In this document: positions 16,483 through 27,687 of the stretch, one piece after another | Layout: each line of letters starts with the position of its first letter | How positions within the stretch are numbered: position 1 is the stretch's first letter | Origin: Corynebacterium lubricantis DSM 45231 | Lineage (GTDB): Bacteria > Actinomycetota > Actinomycetes > Mycobacteriales > Mycobacteriaceae | DNA length: 64,000 bases | Assembly (NCBI RefSeq): GCF_000379425.1 | Contig: NZ_KB902236.1 | Span: forward strand, 62,127 to 126,126 | Direction of reading: 5' to 3' | Position numbers and translations under genes: made by a program | The notes under the pieces: generated by a model | Databases searched by the model: none | What the model was told of the DNA's origin: nothing | What the model saw: the letters and a program-made list of their open reading frames with translations, nothing else

Positions 16483-16752
16483 TGTTATTTTCCTTAATCT
16501 ATTGCGGCTGGGATATCTGGGAAGTCTCTCAAGTGCCTGTCGCTGGAAACGGCCAGATTGTTACAGGTATTTCACAGAAGATTGAGCGACATTACTCAAA
16601 CAATCTAAATCCCAGATACCACTTGCGCAACAGGGTGGCGAAGTTTAGGGTCGACTGTGAGATTATTCCGCACATCCTGCTAACAATTGGCAACCGCGGT
16701 ACGATACCCCATTGTTCTGACAATTATTTTTAAGGTAAGGAAGCCTCGCCAT
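16483..16752. promoter_or_regulatory. Divergent control region of the small peptide and mycolyltransferase genes
   Basis: 270 AT-richer bases without a gene. ATTGT-TCTG-ACAAT (16711-16724), a short perfect inverted repeat, lies just before the AAGGTAAGGAAG ribosome binding region of the mycolyltransferase gene. TACGAT at 16700-16705 could be its -10 box. On the minus side, TAAGGA serves the small peptide gene. No known operator sequence was recognised. Confidence 0.45.
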
Positions 16753-17889
16753 ATGAAGCTCAAGCGTTCCGTCCTCGCTGCCGGCGCAGCGATCGCCATT
16801 GCACTTGGCGCCGCGCCAGTTGCCCAGTCCGCAACCGTAACCCCAGCTGAAGTTGCCGGCAACGCTGCCGTTGGCACTGTCCGCCCAATGACCTCGGCAG
16901 ATGTTCCTAACGCGGTCACCACCGGTGCGCCACAGCAGTGGTACGCGGACTACGTTGACGGCGATAAGGTTGAGGCTTACATTGTCACCTCGCCGTCGAT
17001 GAATAACCGCGAGATCCCTGTCGCCGTGATTCCTGCGCGTGACGCAGACGGCAACCGCGTGGACAATGCTCCTACCGTGTACATGCTCAACGGTGCTGGT
17101 GGCGCCGAGCAGGACGCTGACTGGCTGCGCCAGACCGAAGGCCTGGACTTCTACCAGAACAAGGGTGTCAACGTTGTCATCCCACAGGCTGGTGCTTTCA
17201 GCTACTACATGGACTGGGAAGATGACGTAAACACCCGCTACCTGCAGGGTGGCCCGCAGAAGTGGGAAACCTTCATCACCAAGGAACTGCCTGGCCCAAT
17301 CGAGGCTGAGCTGGGCGCGAACAACCAGCGCGCAACCGTCGGCTTCTCCATGTCGGCAACCTCTTCCCTGCTGCACGCCCAGCACAATCCGGGCTTCTAC
17401 GACGCGGTGGGCTCCTTCTCTGGCTGCGCTGCTACCTCGACCTTCAATACGTACGAGTACATGCGCCTGACGGTCAACCGCGGTGGCTCGGAACCTGAGA
17501 ATATGGTCGGCCCTATGGGCAGCCGTCACAACCGTCACAACGATGCGCTGCTGAGCGCGCACCGTTTCCAGGACACCAACACCAAGCTCTACGTCTCTAC
17601 CGGTACCGGCCTGGCTGGCGAAACCGACATGGCCGGCTACTACCGCGATCGTGGCATGGACGCTACTACCGCGTCGGCACAGGCAGGTGTCCTGCAGGTT
17701 GAGGGCGGCGTCATCGAGGCTGCAATGAACCAGTGCACCCACGACCTGAAGGCTAAGACCGATTCCTTGGGCATGGCTGACAGAACTCACTACGAGCTGC
17801 GCAACACCGGCACCCACTCCTGGCCAAGCTGGCGCGAGGACCTCGAGCTGTCGTGGACCAAGACCATTAAGCCAGCATTCGGGCTGTAA
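16753..17889 (+). CDS. Secreted corynomycolyltransferase (antigen 85-like esterase)
   Basis: 378 residues. A signal peptide MKLKRSVLAAGAAIAIALGA ends near AQSA (about residue 28). The alpha/beta-hydrolase domain contains VYMLNGAGGAEQDADWL for the oxyanion region, the nucleophile elbow VGFSMSATSSLL, and the C-terminal histidine in NTGTHSWPSWREDLELSW. Enzymes of this type move corynomycolate between trehalose monomycolate, dimycolate, arabinogalactan and some porins. The ATG 16753 follows AAGGTAAGGAAG. The long insert from about 225 to 300 is typical of the corynebacterial Cmt forms. Which paralogue (cmt1-5, cop1) this is cannot be settled here. Confidence 0.92.
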   Translation: MKLKRSVLAAGAAIAIALGAAPVAQSATVTPAEVAGNAAVGTVRPMTSADVPNAVTTGAPQQWYADYVDGDKVEAYIVTSPSMNNREIPVAVIPARDADGNRVDNAPTVYMLNGAGGAEQDADWLRQTEGLDFYQNKGVNVVIPQAGAFSYYMDWEDDVNTRYLQGGPQKWETFITKELPGPIEAELGANNQRATVGFSMSATSSLLHAQHNPGFYDAVGSFSGCAATSTFNTYEYMRLTVNRGGSEPENMVGPMGSRHNRHNDALLSAHRFQDTNTKLYVSTGTGLAGETDMAGYYRDRGMDATTASAQAGVLQVEGGVIEAAMNQCTHDLKAKTDSLGMADRTHYELRNTGTHSWPSWREDLELSWTKTIKPAFGL

Positions 17890-17916
17890 TTTTTCTCCAC
17901 GCCCTAGACTGGGGTC

Positions 17917-19884
17917 ATGCGCACTTCGATTGACCCCCAGCTGTTAGACGACATCACCGGATCCTCGGCCCTTGCGTGGGCCGAGGATTGGTCGTCTCAG
18001 ACCCTTTCTCAACGGGACTTTTCCGCCCTCGAGGACCGGATCCGCGAGGTGTTAGACACCGACGCCCGCATCCCGTACGTCTCCCGTCGCGGCGAGTACC
18101 TCTATAACTTCTGGCGCGACGCCGCCTCCCCGCGTGGGCTGTGGCGCCGCACCACCTTGGAGAGCTACCGCACCGACGATCCCGAGTGGGAGATCCTCCT
18201 CGACATCGACAAGATGGCCATCGTTGAGGACGAGGACTGGGTTTGGAAGGGTGCGACCGTGCGCCCCCTGCACCACGACCGTGCGCTCGTACGTCTCTCC
18301 CGCGGCGGCGCCGACGCCTCCGTCGTGCGCGAATTCGACATCCCCTCCCGCGCATTCATCACCGACGGCTTCACGCTGCCCGAGGCGAAAACCGATGTGA
18401 GCTGGGTCGATCTGGATACCCTGCTCGTGGGCACCGACACCGGCGAGGGTTCGCTCACCGAGTCCGGCTATCCGCGCCAGGTCCGGCGCTGGCACCGTGG
18501 CCAGGACATCCACGTGGCCGAAATCATCGCCGAAGGCGAGCCCACCGACGTCCTCGTCGCCGCAGGCTACGATTCCACCCCCGGTTTCGAACGCACCGTA
18601 ACCACCCGCGCAATCGATTTCTACACCACCGAAGTCTCCGTTGATGGCCAGCTCCTGGACATCCCGCGGGATTGCGAAGCCATCCCGCACAAGCAATGGC
18701 TCTTCGTCCTGCCCCGCACCGGCTTCGCAGGGGTTACGGCGGGCGCACTCGCGGTGTCGCTTCTCGACGACGTCCTGGCCGGCTCCCCCACCTTCACCAC
18801 TCTCATCGAACCCGATGCCCATACCTCCGTCGATGCGATCTCCTTTACCCAGTCGCAGGTCCTGGTAACCACCCTGGTGGACGTGGTCACTCACATCTCG
18901 GCCTTCACGCTTGACACCTGGGAGCGCACGGAGCTGGAGTTGCCGGAGAACTCGTCGGCAAGCATTGTTGCCACCAGCCCGCTGGACGGCGATGAATACT
19001 GGATCAACGCATCTTCTTTCACCACGCCCTCGACGCTGTACCGTGGAAGCGAACCTATTAAGTCTGCCCCCGCGCTCTTCGATGCCACGGGCCTGGAGAC
19101 TCGTCAGCACTGGGCGCGCTCGGCCGACGGCACCGAGATCCCCTACTTCATCACCGGCGACTTTTCGTTCGGCGCCCGGCCCACCCTGGTCGGCGGCTAC
19201 GGCGGCTTCGAGGTCTCGCTGACCCCCGGGTATTCGGCGGTGCGCGGGCTCGCCTGGCTGGAGAAGGGCTACTTTTACGTCCAACCCAACCTGCGCGGCG
19301 GCGGCGAATTCGGCCCGGCCTGGCACGAACAGGTGGTCAAAACCAACCGGCATAAAGTCTGGGAGGACCACCATGCCGTGCTCCAGGACCTCGTCGCGCG
19401 TGGCTATTGCACGCCCGAGCAAATCGGCATTCGCGGCGGCTCCAACGGTGGCCTGCTCACCTCGGGCGCGCTGACCCAGTACCCCGAGGCCTTCGGCGCC
19501 GCAGTAGTCCAGGTTCCGCTCACCGATATGCTGCGCTATCACACGCTGTCGGCTGGAGCCTCGTGGATGGCCGAATACGGCGACCCCGAGGACCCACAGG
19601 AACGCGCGGCAATTGAGCGGTGGTCACCGTTGCAGAACGTGTCGTCGCAAAGCGACTACCCGCCGGCACTCGTGACCACCTCAACCCGCGACGACCGCGT
19701 CCACCCCGCGCACGCCCGCACCTTCGCGCTCGCGCTGGCCAAGGCCGGCCAACCCGTTGACTACTACGAGAACACCAAGGGCGGGCACGCGGGTGCCGCC
19801 GACAACGAACAGACCGCGCGCGTGGAAGGGTTGATCTACTCGTGGCTGGATGCACACGTTGGAGTAGACTCTCCCGCATCATGA
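17917..19884 (+). CDS. S9A family prolyl oligopeptidase-like serine peptidase
   Basis: 655 residues. The N-terminal two-thirds is predicted to be a seven-bladed propeller. The C-terminal alpha/beta-hydrolase domain has VGGYGGFEVSLTPGYS, the nucleophile motif GIRGGSNGGLL, the acid in TSTRDDRVHPAHA, and the histidine in KGGHAGAADNE. No signal peptide, so it is probably cytosolic. It is expected to cut short peptides. Its TGA overlaps the next gene's ATG by 4 bases, coupling it to an M1 aminopeptidase, which suggests joint peptide breakdown. It carries exact dispersed motifs at 18758-18770 and 19642-19654. Confidence 0.92.
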   Translation: MRTSIDPQLLDDITGSSALAWAEDWSSQTLSQRDFSALEDRIREVLDTDARIPYVSRRGEYLYNFWRDAASPRGLWRRTTLESYRTDDPEWEILLDIDKMAIVEDEDWVWKGATVRPLHHDRALVRLSRGGADASVVREFDIPSRAFITDGFTLPEAKTDVSWVDLDTLLVGTDTGEGSLTESGYPRQVRRWHRGQDIHVAEIIAEGEPTDVLVAAGYDSTPGFERTVTTRAIDFYTTEVSVDGQLLDIPRDCEAIPHKQWLFVLPRTGFAGVTAGALAVSLLDDVLAGSPTFTTLIEPDAHTSVDAISFTQSQVLVTTLVDVVTHISAFTLDTWERTELELPENSSASIVATSPLDGDEYWINASSFTTPSTLYRGSEPIKSAPALFDATGLETRQHWARSADGTEIPYFITGDFSFGARPTLVGGYGGFEVSLTPGYSAVRGLAWLEKGYFYVQPNLRGGGEFGPAWHEQVVKTNRHKVWEDHHAVLQDLVARGYCTPEQIGIRGGSNGGLLTSGALTQYPEAFGAAVVQVPLTDMLRYHTLSAGASWMAEYGDPEDPQERAAIERWSPLQNVSSQSDYPPALVTTSTRDDRVHPAHARTFALALAKAGQPVDYYENTKGGHAGAADNEQTARVEGLIYSWLDAHVGVDSPAS

Positions 19885-21218
19885 TTCTCAAAAGGCTGCG
19901 CTCCACCCCTGTTCCCGGTACCCGCGATACGTACACCGGCGTCGATTTCAACCTCGGCTTCCATATCCGCCACTACGACCTCGATCTGGCTTACCGGGTC
20001 GAGCCGAATCGGCTGGAGGGTACCGCGACGCTGCGGATGGACAATTGGAAAGCACTGAGCGGCCTAACGTTGGATCTGCAGCCGAACATGGTGGCTAGGC
20101 GCGTCACGGCGCAGGGCTCCGCGGGGCGGACCGTGCAGGTGGCGCGGTTTAAGCAATCCGGTGGGAAGCTGCGCATCACGTTTAAGAACGAGGTGCCGGT
20201 GGATACCGAGTTCACGCTGACGATTTTTTATGGCGGCAACCCGCGCCCGCGCCGCACCACTTGGGGCGAGATCGGCTGGGAGGAGCTGGAAAACGGTGCG
20301 CTCGTGGCCAGCCAGCCGATCGGCGCGCCGACGTGGTTCCCCTGCGACGACACGCCCGATGAGAAGGCCAGCTATTCCATCCGGATCAGCGCCGACGACC
20401 CGTATGTGGTCATTTCCAACGGTGTGCTGACCGGCAAGCAGTCGGGCGGCAGCCGCACGACGTGGACGTATGAGACGACGCATCGGATGGCCTCCTATCT
20501 GGCCACGGTGCAGGTCGGCGAATACGTTCGCGTGGATCTGGGTCGCAACACGCACGCCTGGCTGTCGCCGGAGCACGCCGCCACCGATGCCTTCGATCAG
20601 CAGCAGGAGATGCTCGACTTCTTCGAGTCGACCTTCGGGCCGTATCCGTTTGCCGATTACACCGTCGTGGTCACCGAGGATGAGCTCGAGATCCCGCTCG
20701 AGGCCCAGGGCCTGTCGATTTTCGGCGTCAACCACCTCGAGGGCTGGGAGCGGCTCATCGCCCACGAGCTCGCGCACCAGTGGTTCGGCAATTCGCTCGG
20801 GCTGGCCCAGTGGGACGACATCTGGCTCAACGAGGGTTTCGCCTGCTACGCCGAGTGGCTCTGGTTCGAGCACAAGGGCACGCCGGCACAGGTCAACGTG
20901 GAGGCCGAGTATCAGATCCTGACGGAGAAGCCCCAGGACATCGTCGTCGGCGATCCCGGTCCGCGCGACATGTTCGACGATCGCGTGTACAAGCGCGGCG
21001 CCATCACGTTGCACGCGCTGCGCGGCTTGCTTGGCGACGAGGCCTTCTTCCAAGCCATACGCCGCTACGTTGCGACCGGTCGCCATTCCGTGGTCGAGGT
21101 GCAGGATTTGAAGCGGGAGCTGTACACGGCCGCACGCGGCCAAGAGCTCGCAACATCGCGTGTCGACGAGCTCCTGCACACCTGGTTGGAGCGCCCCGAA
21201 TTGCCGGAGTGTCCTTAA
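19881..21218 (+). CDS. M1 family zinc metallopeptidase (aminopeptidase)
   Basis: 445 residues from ATG 19881, which overlaps the upstream stop as ATGA. The zinc site is complete: HELAH in LIAHELAHQWFGNSLG, with the third ligand Glu in DDIWLNEGFACYAEWLW. The usual GAMEN exopeptidase loop is replaced by EAQGLSIFG, as in the short actinobacterial M1 forms. It lacks the large C-terminal ERAP-like domain of PepN, hence about half its size. No export signal. Likely an intracellular aminopeptidase working with the S9 peptidase. Confidence 0.9.
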   Translation: MILKRLRSTPVPGTRDTYTGVDFNLGFHIRHYDLDLAYRVEPNRLEGTATLRMDNWKALSGLTLDLQPNMVARRVTAQGSAGRTVQVARFKQSGGKLRITFKNEVPVDTEFTLTIFYGGNPRPRRTTWGEIGWEELENGALVASQPIGAPTWFPCDDTPDEKASYSIRISADDPYVVISNGVLTGKQSGGSRTTWTYETTHRMASYLATVQVGEYVRVDLGRNTHAWLSPEHAATDAFDQQQEMLDFFESTFGPYPFADYTVVVTEDELEIPLEAQGLSIFGVNHLEGWERLIAHELAHQWFGNSLGLAQWDDIWLNEGFACYAEWLWFEHKGTPAQVNVEAEYQILTEKPQDIVVGDPGPRDMFDDRVYKRGAITLHALRGLLGDEAFFQAIRRYVATGRHSVVEVQDLKRELYTAARGQELATSRVDELLHTWLERPELPECP

Positions 21219-21234
21219 TTATGAAGGCCGTATA

Positions 21235-22467
21235 GTGAAGGCCCTGTCGCTGGCGACCGTGTTCGCGGCCCTCGCCGGCTTCATCGTGATGTGGGTGGCC
21301 CAGTGGCCGCTCGACGCCGAGACTCAGCTGCGCTATTTCCAGGCCTACTGGGGTCTGTTCTTCGCCGCGACCGGGCTCATCGACGGCATCACCCAGGAAA
21401 CCACCCGCGCCGTCGCGGGTGCCAAGAGCACCGGACGGGATCGCGGCGCCAACCCGTGGAAAGCCGGTGGGATTCTCGCAGTGGTCATGGCCGGGATCGC
21501 GCTGGCGATCGGCGTGCTGGTCATGGGCCGTGTCGTGCCCACCAGCCCGGAACTGGGCACCGCACTATTGGTGTTTGGACTGGTCAGTTACGTCTTCCAG
21601 GCAGTCTTATCCGGCGTGCTCTCAGGCGCGGGTCTGTGGAACCAATACGCTGGTCTCGTCGCCCTGGATTCCGGTGTGCGCCTCGTGCTCGTGCTCATCG
21701 CCTGGGCCGCCGGCTGGGGCCTGCCGGCGTTCCTTGTTATTACGGTGATCGGCGCATTGAGCTGGGTGGTGATTTTGGCCTGCTCGAGGGTGGCGCGATC
21801 GTCGATAAGCGTGGCCCTGGATGTCAACCGCGACGCGTTCCTGCGCCGCGTGCTTACCGCGATGCTGGCGTCGGGCGCGACCGCGACCCTGATCACCGGC
21901 TATCCCACGTTTCTCAATGCGGCTTTTCCCAACGAGGACCCGTCGACCACCGTGACCATCGCTGGCATTATTAACGCCGTCACCCTCACGCGCGCCCCGA
22001 TCCTGGTGCCGCTGCAGCGCTTCCAGTCGGCGCTGGTGGTCAAGTTCGTGGAGGCTCGCGATCAGGTTTTCACCACTCTGGCCAAGCCCGTCGGCCTCGT
22101 GCTGGGTGTCGGCGCGATCGGATTCGTCGCGGCCTGGGCGATCGGCCCCTGGATTCTGCGGCTGCTCTATCGCGAGGCGCTGTTTGTGCCCGGTCTGATC
22201 CTGGGCACGCTGACGTTCGCCTCGGCGCTGACGGGCACGCTAATGATCACCGGCACGGCCGTGCTGGCGTTGGAAAAACATGGATGGTACGTCTCCGGCT
22301 GGATTGTGGCCTCCGTTGTGGCCTATTCGATCCTCTTCCTCGCCCCGCTCGGCCTGGTGGAGGCCGTCTGCTTCTCGCTGATCGTCGGGCCGCTCGCCGG
22401 CGGGGTGGTGCACGCAATTGGGCTGGGCTACACCACCCGCATTGCCCCTCCGCGGGCAACCGGGTGA
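21235..22467 (+). CDS. Polytopic membrane protein, probable polysaccharide flippase (Wzx/MATE-like)
   Basis: 410 residues with about 12 hydrophobic helices, starting SLATVFAALAGFIVMWVAQWP. The layout and the GLIDGITQETTRAV loop resemble polysaccharide-export flippases, and a wzx-type gene is known near murB and the rml genes in C. glutamicum. I see no decisive motif, so the substrate (lipid-linked glycan) is inference. The GTG start at 21235 follows GAAGG and lies 17 bases after the M1 peptidase gene. The last 40 bases overlap the 3-prime end of the convergent HNH gene. One exact dispersed motif is at 21799-21811. Confidence 0.65.
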   Translation: MKALSLATVFAALAGFIVMWVAQWPLDAETQLRYFQAYWGLFFAATGLIDGITQETTRAVAGAKSTGRDRGANPWKAGGILAVVMAGIALAIGVLVMGRVVPTSPELGTALLVFGLVSYVFQAVLSGVLSGAGLWNQYAGLVALDSGVRLVLVLIAWAAGWGLPAFLVITVIGALSWVVILACSRVARSSISVALDVNRDAFLRRVLTAMLASGATATLITGYPTFLNAAFPNEDPSTTVTIAGIINAVTLTRAPILVPLQRFQSALVVKFVEARDQVFTTLAKPVGLVLGVGAIGFVAAWAIGPWILRLLYREALFVPGLILGTLTFASALTGTLMITGTAVLALEKHGWYVSGWIVASVVAYSILFLAPLGLVEAVCFSLIVGPLAGGVVHAIGLGYTTRIAPPRATG

Positions 22468-23504
22468 TCGTTGAGCCTGGGTTTTCCGCCAAACGGCGGG
22501 AAGAAATACACCTGTCCGTTGACTTGATCGACGTGCCCATGCAGTGGGCTGCCCCGGTCGTCGTCCATCCGCCCGTTGTGGAAGCTACACATCGTGGACA
22601 AATTGTTGATGTTCGTCGGCCCGCCCGCTGACCACGCAACGTTGTGGTTCATCTGGCAATAATCCGCGCCGACGCCGCACCCATCGCCCACGCACACGGG
22701 GTCGCAGATTTTGCGCATCAGCCGCTGCTTCGGGGTGGCACTCCGGCTGCCGTAATACACGTTGACCGGGCCTTCCACCGGATCGACCAACATGACGTAG
22801 CCTTTCTCCGTCATCTTGGCCTCTACGAATTCCTTGCCCGTCATCCGGGTGCCGTTGGTCAGCGACAGGATGACGTCATCGCCCTCGTAGCCTTCGACCT
22901 TCGCCAGATCCTCCAGCGAAATGATCACCGCCGGCGTCACAGGTGGGCCACCGGCCGAACCCCCGCCGGCCAGGATCTTCATGGCGCGCTCCGCCGGGTG
23001 CTCCTCCGATTCCTCGGCATTGAGCGCGTCCATTGCCGCCTGCACCAGGTAGCCCGGCGCGCACGCGCGGAAGTTCACATACGTCGATCCCGGAATCGCC
23101 GTCGCCGACATAGACGGCTTATTTTCCGGTACCTCGGGCCCGTTGAACTCCTCGATCAGCTCCTTGCCGCGCTCCTGAAGAGTGCGCAGAATCGGCGGCT
23201 CTTTGCACAGCTCGACGCGCACCTTCCACGCGTGCTTCTGGTCATTGAGCCGCCCGACGATCGTCTCAATCTCCGCCAACGTAAACAGCGTGTGGCCCTG
23301 CTCCCCGGAACATCCACGCGCCTTCGCCTGCTTCTTCGTGGACTTCGTATTCCCGAAATACACCCCGGCGAGTTTGTCCACCTGCTTCGCCATCTTCGTG
23401 TCCAGCCCCGCCTGGCACAGCTCGAGCACGCTGCGCCCGCAGGCGCCGGCCAGGATATCCATGGCCTGGCCCCACTGGGAGGCGAAGTGCTCGAATGCGT
23501 TCAT
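22428..23504 (-). CDS. HNH endonuclease (13E12/DUF222-type)
   Basis: 358 residues from ATG 23504. The C-terminal HNH motif is clear: CVGDGCGVGADYCQMNHNVAW, then PTNINNLSTMCSFHNGRMDD with the catalytic His-Asn-His and zinc-binding Cys residues. The N-terminal helical half (residues 1-190) resembles the DUF222 region of actinobacterial 13E12-repeat proteins, usually found in several copies per genome. Targets of these nucleases are unknown; many are thought to be mobile or intron-homing relics. No flanking repeats mark this one as recently moved. It overlaps the flippase-like gene tail-to-tail by 40 bases. Confidence 0.82.
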   Translation of the reverse strand: MNAFEHFASQWGQAMDILAGACGRSVLELCQAGLDTKMAKQVDKLAGVYFGNTKSTKKQAKARGCSGEQGHTLFTLAEIETIVGRLNDQKHAWKVRVELCKEPPILRTLQERGKELIEEFNGPEVPENKPSMSATAIPGSTYVNFRACAPGYLVQAAMDALNAEESEEHPAERAMKILAGGGSAGGPPVTPAVIISLEDLAKVEGYEGDDVILSLTNGTRMTGKEFVEAKMTEKGYVMLVDPVEGPVNVYYGSRSATPKQRLMRKICDPVCVGDGCGVGADYCQMNHNVAWSAGGPTNINNLSTMCSFHNGRMDDDRGSPLHGHVDQVNGQVYFFPPFGGKPRLNDHPVARGGAMRVV

Positions 23505-23518
23505 GGCCCTGAGACTAA

Positions 23519-24619
<1,101 letters not shown>

Positions 24620-24629
24620 GATTAGGCCC

Positions 24630-25985
24630 ATGCAGGTCAATTCGACGCCCATCGCGGGCCTACTCACGGTAGAACTCGACGTCCACGGCGACGCGCGCGG
24701 CTGGTTCAAGGAGAACTGGCAGCGCGAGAAGATGGTCGCGGCCGGGCTGCCTGATTTCGCCCCCGTACAGAACAACGTCAGCTTCAACGCCACCGCCGGC
24801 ACGACCCGCGGGATGCACGCGGAGCCCTGGGACAAGTACGTCTCCGTGGCGCACGGTCGCGTCTTCGGCGCGTGGATCGATCTGCGCGAGGGCTCCGAGA
24901 CCTTCGGCGTGAAGCACGCCTTCGAGATCACCCCGGAGCAGGCCGTGTTCGTGCCGCGCGGGGTGGCCAACGGGTTCCAGGCGCTGGAGGAAACCTCCTA
25001 TGTTTACCTGGTGAACGCGCACTGGTCGCCAGAGGCGCAGTATTCCAACGTGAACCTGAACGAGATCGCGTGGCCACTGACGCCAACGGAGATCTCCGAG
25101 AAGGACTTGCACCACCCGCCGCTCGCGGAGGCCACGCCTGTCGCCCCGCGCAAGATCCTGGTCACCGGCGCGAACGGACAGCTGGGTCGCGCGCTGCGGC
25201 AGGTATATAAGGACCCGCATGTGGAATTTGTGGGCCACCGCGAGTTCGACATCACTCAGCCCCCGGCGCGGGACTGGTCGCAGTACCAGGCGATCATCAA
25301 CACGGCCGCGTTCAACGACGTCAACGGCGCCGAAACCGAACGCGCGAAAGCCTGGCAGGTCAACGCTGAAGCTCCGGCGAAGTTGGCCAAGATCGCCGCC
25401 GCGCACAACCTCACGCTGGTCCACGTCAGCTCGGACTATATCTTCGACGGCACCAAAGAGATCCACACCGAAGACGAAACCCCCAGCCCTCTAAGCGCCT
25501 ATGGCGCCTCGAAGGCCGCCGGAGACACCGCGGCGCAGACCGCACCGAAGCACTATGTCATCAGGACCTCGTGGGTGTTCGGCGAGGGCTCGAACTTCAT
25601 GGCCACGATGGCCTCCCTGGCCAAGCGCGATATTGAGCCGTACGTTGTTCACGACCAACGCGGCCGCCCCACTTCCGCTGAGCATCTCGCCCAGGGCATC
25701 AAGCATCTGTTAGACACCGGCGCAGACTACGGCGTGTACAACCTGTCGAGTGGCGGCGATACCGTGGGCCGCGACGAGATCGCCATGTCCGTCTTTATCG
25801 GCATGGGCCACGACCCAGCCGAGGTCCACCCAGTAAGCACGCAGCAGTACCAGGAGATCAACGGCCCCGAGGCACCGCGCCCGAGGGAGTCCACCTTCGA
25901 CCTGTCCAAGATTGAGGCCACTGGATTTACCCCCGGAAACTGGCGCGCGGCGCTGGCGCTCTATCTAGCAGTGATCCCTGAGTAA
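24630..25985 (+). CDS. rmlCD: Fused dTDP-4-dehydrorhamnose 3,5-epimerase / reductase RmlCD
   Basis: 451 residues holding two enzymes. Residues 1 to about 165 are an RmlC cupin ([45 protein letters not shown]). Residues from about 170 are RmlD, an SDR reductase beginning [16 protein letters not shown], with [11 protein letters not shown] and YGASKAAGD as its catalytic region. Together they do steps three and four of dTDP-L-rhamnose synthesis. The same fusion is known in C. glutamicum. The frame is continuous, so this is a real fusion rather than two genes. It has RmlB before it and RmlA 22 bases after it. Confidence 0.94.
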   Translation: MQVNSTPIAGLLTVELDVHGDARGWFKENWQREKMVAAGLPDFAPVQNNVSFNATAGTTRGMHAEPWDKYVSVAHGRVFGAWIDLREGSETFGVKHAFEITPEQAVFVPRGVANGFQALEETSYVYLVNAHWSPEAQYSNVNLNEIAWPLTPTEISEKDLHHPPLAEATPVAPRKILVTGANGQLGRALRQVYKDPHVEFVGHREFDITQPPARDWSQYQAIINTAAFNDVNGAETERAKAWQVNAEAPAKLAKIAAAHNLTLVHVSSDYIFDGTKEIHTEDETPSPLSAYGASKAAGDTAAQTAPKHYVIRTSWVFGEGSNFMATMASLAKRDIEPYVVHDQRGRPTSAEHLAQGIKHLLDTGADYGVYNLSSGGDTVGRDEIAMSVFIGMGHDPAEVHPVSTQQYQEINGPEAPRPRESTFDLSKIEATGFTPGNWRAALALYLAVIPE

Positions 25986-26007
25986 GACCCGACTAGGATC
26001 AGTGCCT

Positions 26008-26880
26008 ATGAAAGGCATCATTTTGGCAGGCGGATCCGGCACGCGCCTCTATCCCATCACGAAGGGGATCTCGAAGCAGCTCATGCCGATCTACGACAAG
26101 CCGATGATCTATTACCCGCTCTCCACGCTGATCAGCGCGGGCATCCGGGAAATCTTGATCATCACCACCCCCGAGGATCAGCCGGCGTTTCAGCGCCTGC
26201 TTGGCGACGGTTCGTCGTGGGGCCTCATGCTCAGTTACGCCGTGCAGGCCTCCCCCGACGGGCTCGCCCAGGCCTTCATTATCGGAGAGGATTTCATCGC
26301 CGACGATTCGGTCGCGCTCGTGCTCGGCGACAATATCTTCGAGGGTGCCGGCCTGGCCCAGGCGCTGCCGCATTGCCGTGACCCCAAGGGCGGCATGATC
26401 TTCGCCTACGAGGTGTCCGATCCGTCGCGCTACGGCGTCGTCGCCTTCGATGACAACGGCACGGCCACCTCCATCGAGGAGAAGCCCGCCCACCCACAGT
26501 CGAATTTCGCGGTCGTGGGCCTCTATTTCTACGACAACCAGGTTGTCGATATTGCCAAGCAGATTACGCCGTCGGAGCGCGGCGAGCTGGAGATCACCGC
26601 GGTCAACGAGGCCTACCTCGCCGAGGGCGCCCTGCAGGTCCAGCGCCTCCACCGCGGCGACGTGTGGCTCGATACCGGCACGATCGATTCGATGTCGGAG
26701 GCCGCCTCCTATGTTGAGGTGATTCAGAAGCGCACCGGCCAGGTCATCGGTTCCCCTGAGGTCGCCGCCTTCCGCGAGGGCTTCATCGACGCGGCCCGCC
26801 TCCGCGAGCTCGCCGAGCCCATGATGAAGTCCGGTTACGGCGCGTACCTCATCGACGCCGCCCGCGAAAAGGATTACTGA
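26008..26880 (+). CDS. rmlA: Glucose-1-phosphate thymidylyltransferase RmlA
   Basis: 290 residues, normal length. The nucleotidyltransferase signature [24 protein letters not shown] starts at residue 1, with [11 protein letters not shown] and the metal-binding [11 protein letters not shown]. It makes dTDP-glucose from dTTP and glucose-1-phosphate, step one of the rhamnose pathway. I use ATG 26008, nine bases after AGGA, rather than the GTG two codons upstream. Its TGA overlaps the ATG of the next glycosyltransferase by one base. Confidence 0.95.
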   Translation: MKGIILAGGSGTRLYPITKGISKQLMPIYDKPMIYYPLSTLISAGIREILIITTPEDQPAFQRLLGDGSSWGLMLSYAVQASPDGLAQAFIIGEDFIADDSVALVLGDNIFEGAGLAQALPHCRDPKGGMIFAYEVSDPSRYGVVAFDDNGTATSIEEKPAHPQSNFAVVGLYFYDNQVVDIAKQITPSERGELEITAVNEAYLAEGALQVQRLHRGDVWLDTGTIDSMSEAASYVEVIQKRTGQVIGSPEVAAFREGFIDAARLRELAEPMMKSGYGAYLIDAAREKDY

Positions 26881-27680
26881 TGTCTACTCTCGCAGTCCTC
26901 CTCACCGTCTACCGCGGCACCGACGCCACAGCCCTCGAGTTGGCCCTCGACTCCCTGGCAGCACAGACGCGTCCGGCCGACGAAATCGTGATCGTCGAGG
27001 ACGGTCCGCACGAGGTCAGCGAAACGATCCACGCCTTCGTCGCAAAGCATCCTGAGGCTCGCACCGTTGTACTCAAAGACAATGTTGGCTCGGGGCTGGC
27101 GTCTCAAGCAGGCTTAACGACGATTGCCTCCGAGTACCTTGCGCGACTCGATTCCGACGATGTGGCCAAGCCGGAGCGCTTCGCTGTACAGCTCGACTAC
27201 CTGGAGAAACACCCCGAGGTGGCAGCTGTGGGTACCGCAATGGAGGAGTTTCGTACGCATCCCGGCGACGGCCAGGCGGTTCGCGCGCTGCCCACCGACG
27301 GGTTGGAAAAGTACGTGAAGATCAACTCGCCGATCAATAATCCTTCGGTGATGATGCGCACGGAGGCCGTGAAAGCTGTCGGCGGGTATAAAAATATCAA
27401 GCACATGGAGGACTACGACCTGTATGCCCGCCTCGTCGCCGGCGGATATGGGCTGGCCAATTTGGAAGGGTCGCTGACTTATTTCCGCGTTTCGCCTGAG
27501 CAATTCAGCAGGCGCACAACAGGAATGTTCGCGGCCGAAAGAGAAATGCAGAGAAATCTGGTTTCTTATGGCCTCGTGTCGAAGCCGAGGGCTACGATGA
27601 ATCTGGTTGTCCGCACGCTCTATCGAGCACTGCCACTCGGGCTGTTGCAGCGTGCGTACGCAAAACTCTTTCATAGATAG
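26880..27680 (+). CDS. Family 2 glycosyltransferase
   Basis: 266 residues. GT-A fold: LAVLLTVYRGTDATALELALDSL, the VEDGPHE segment, ARLDSDDVAKPERF as the DXD metal site, and MEDYDLYARLVAGGY for the acceptor-side ED. A C-terminal basic helix may attach to the membrane. Start overlaps the rmlA stop (TGATG), so it is co-translated with the dTDP-rhamnose genes. A rhamnosyl- or other sugar transferase role in cell-wall or surface glycan synthesis is inferred from context. Confidence 0.85.
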   Translation: MSTLAVLLTVYRGTDATALELALDSLAAQTRPADEIVIVEDGPHEVSETIHAFVAKHPEARTVVLKDNVGSGLASQAGLTTIASEYLARLDSDDVAKPERFAVQLDYLEKHPEVAAVGTAMEEFRTHPGDGQAVRALPTDGLEKYVKINSPINNPSVMMRTEAVKAVGGYKNIKHMEDYDLYARLVAGGYGLANLEGSLTYFRVSPEQFSRRTTGMFAAEREMQRNLVSYGLVSKPRATMNLVVRTLYRALPLGLLQRAYAKLFHR

Positions 27681-27687
27681 GTTGCCC

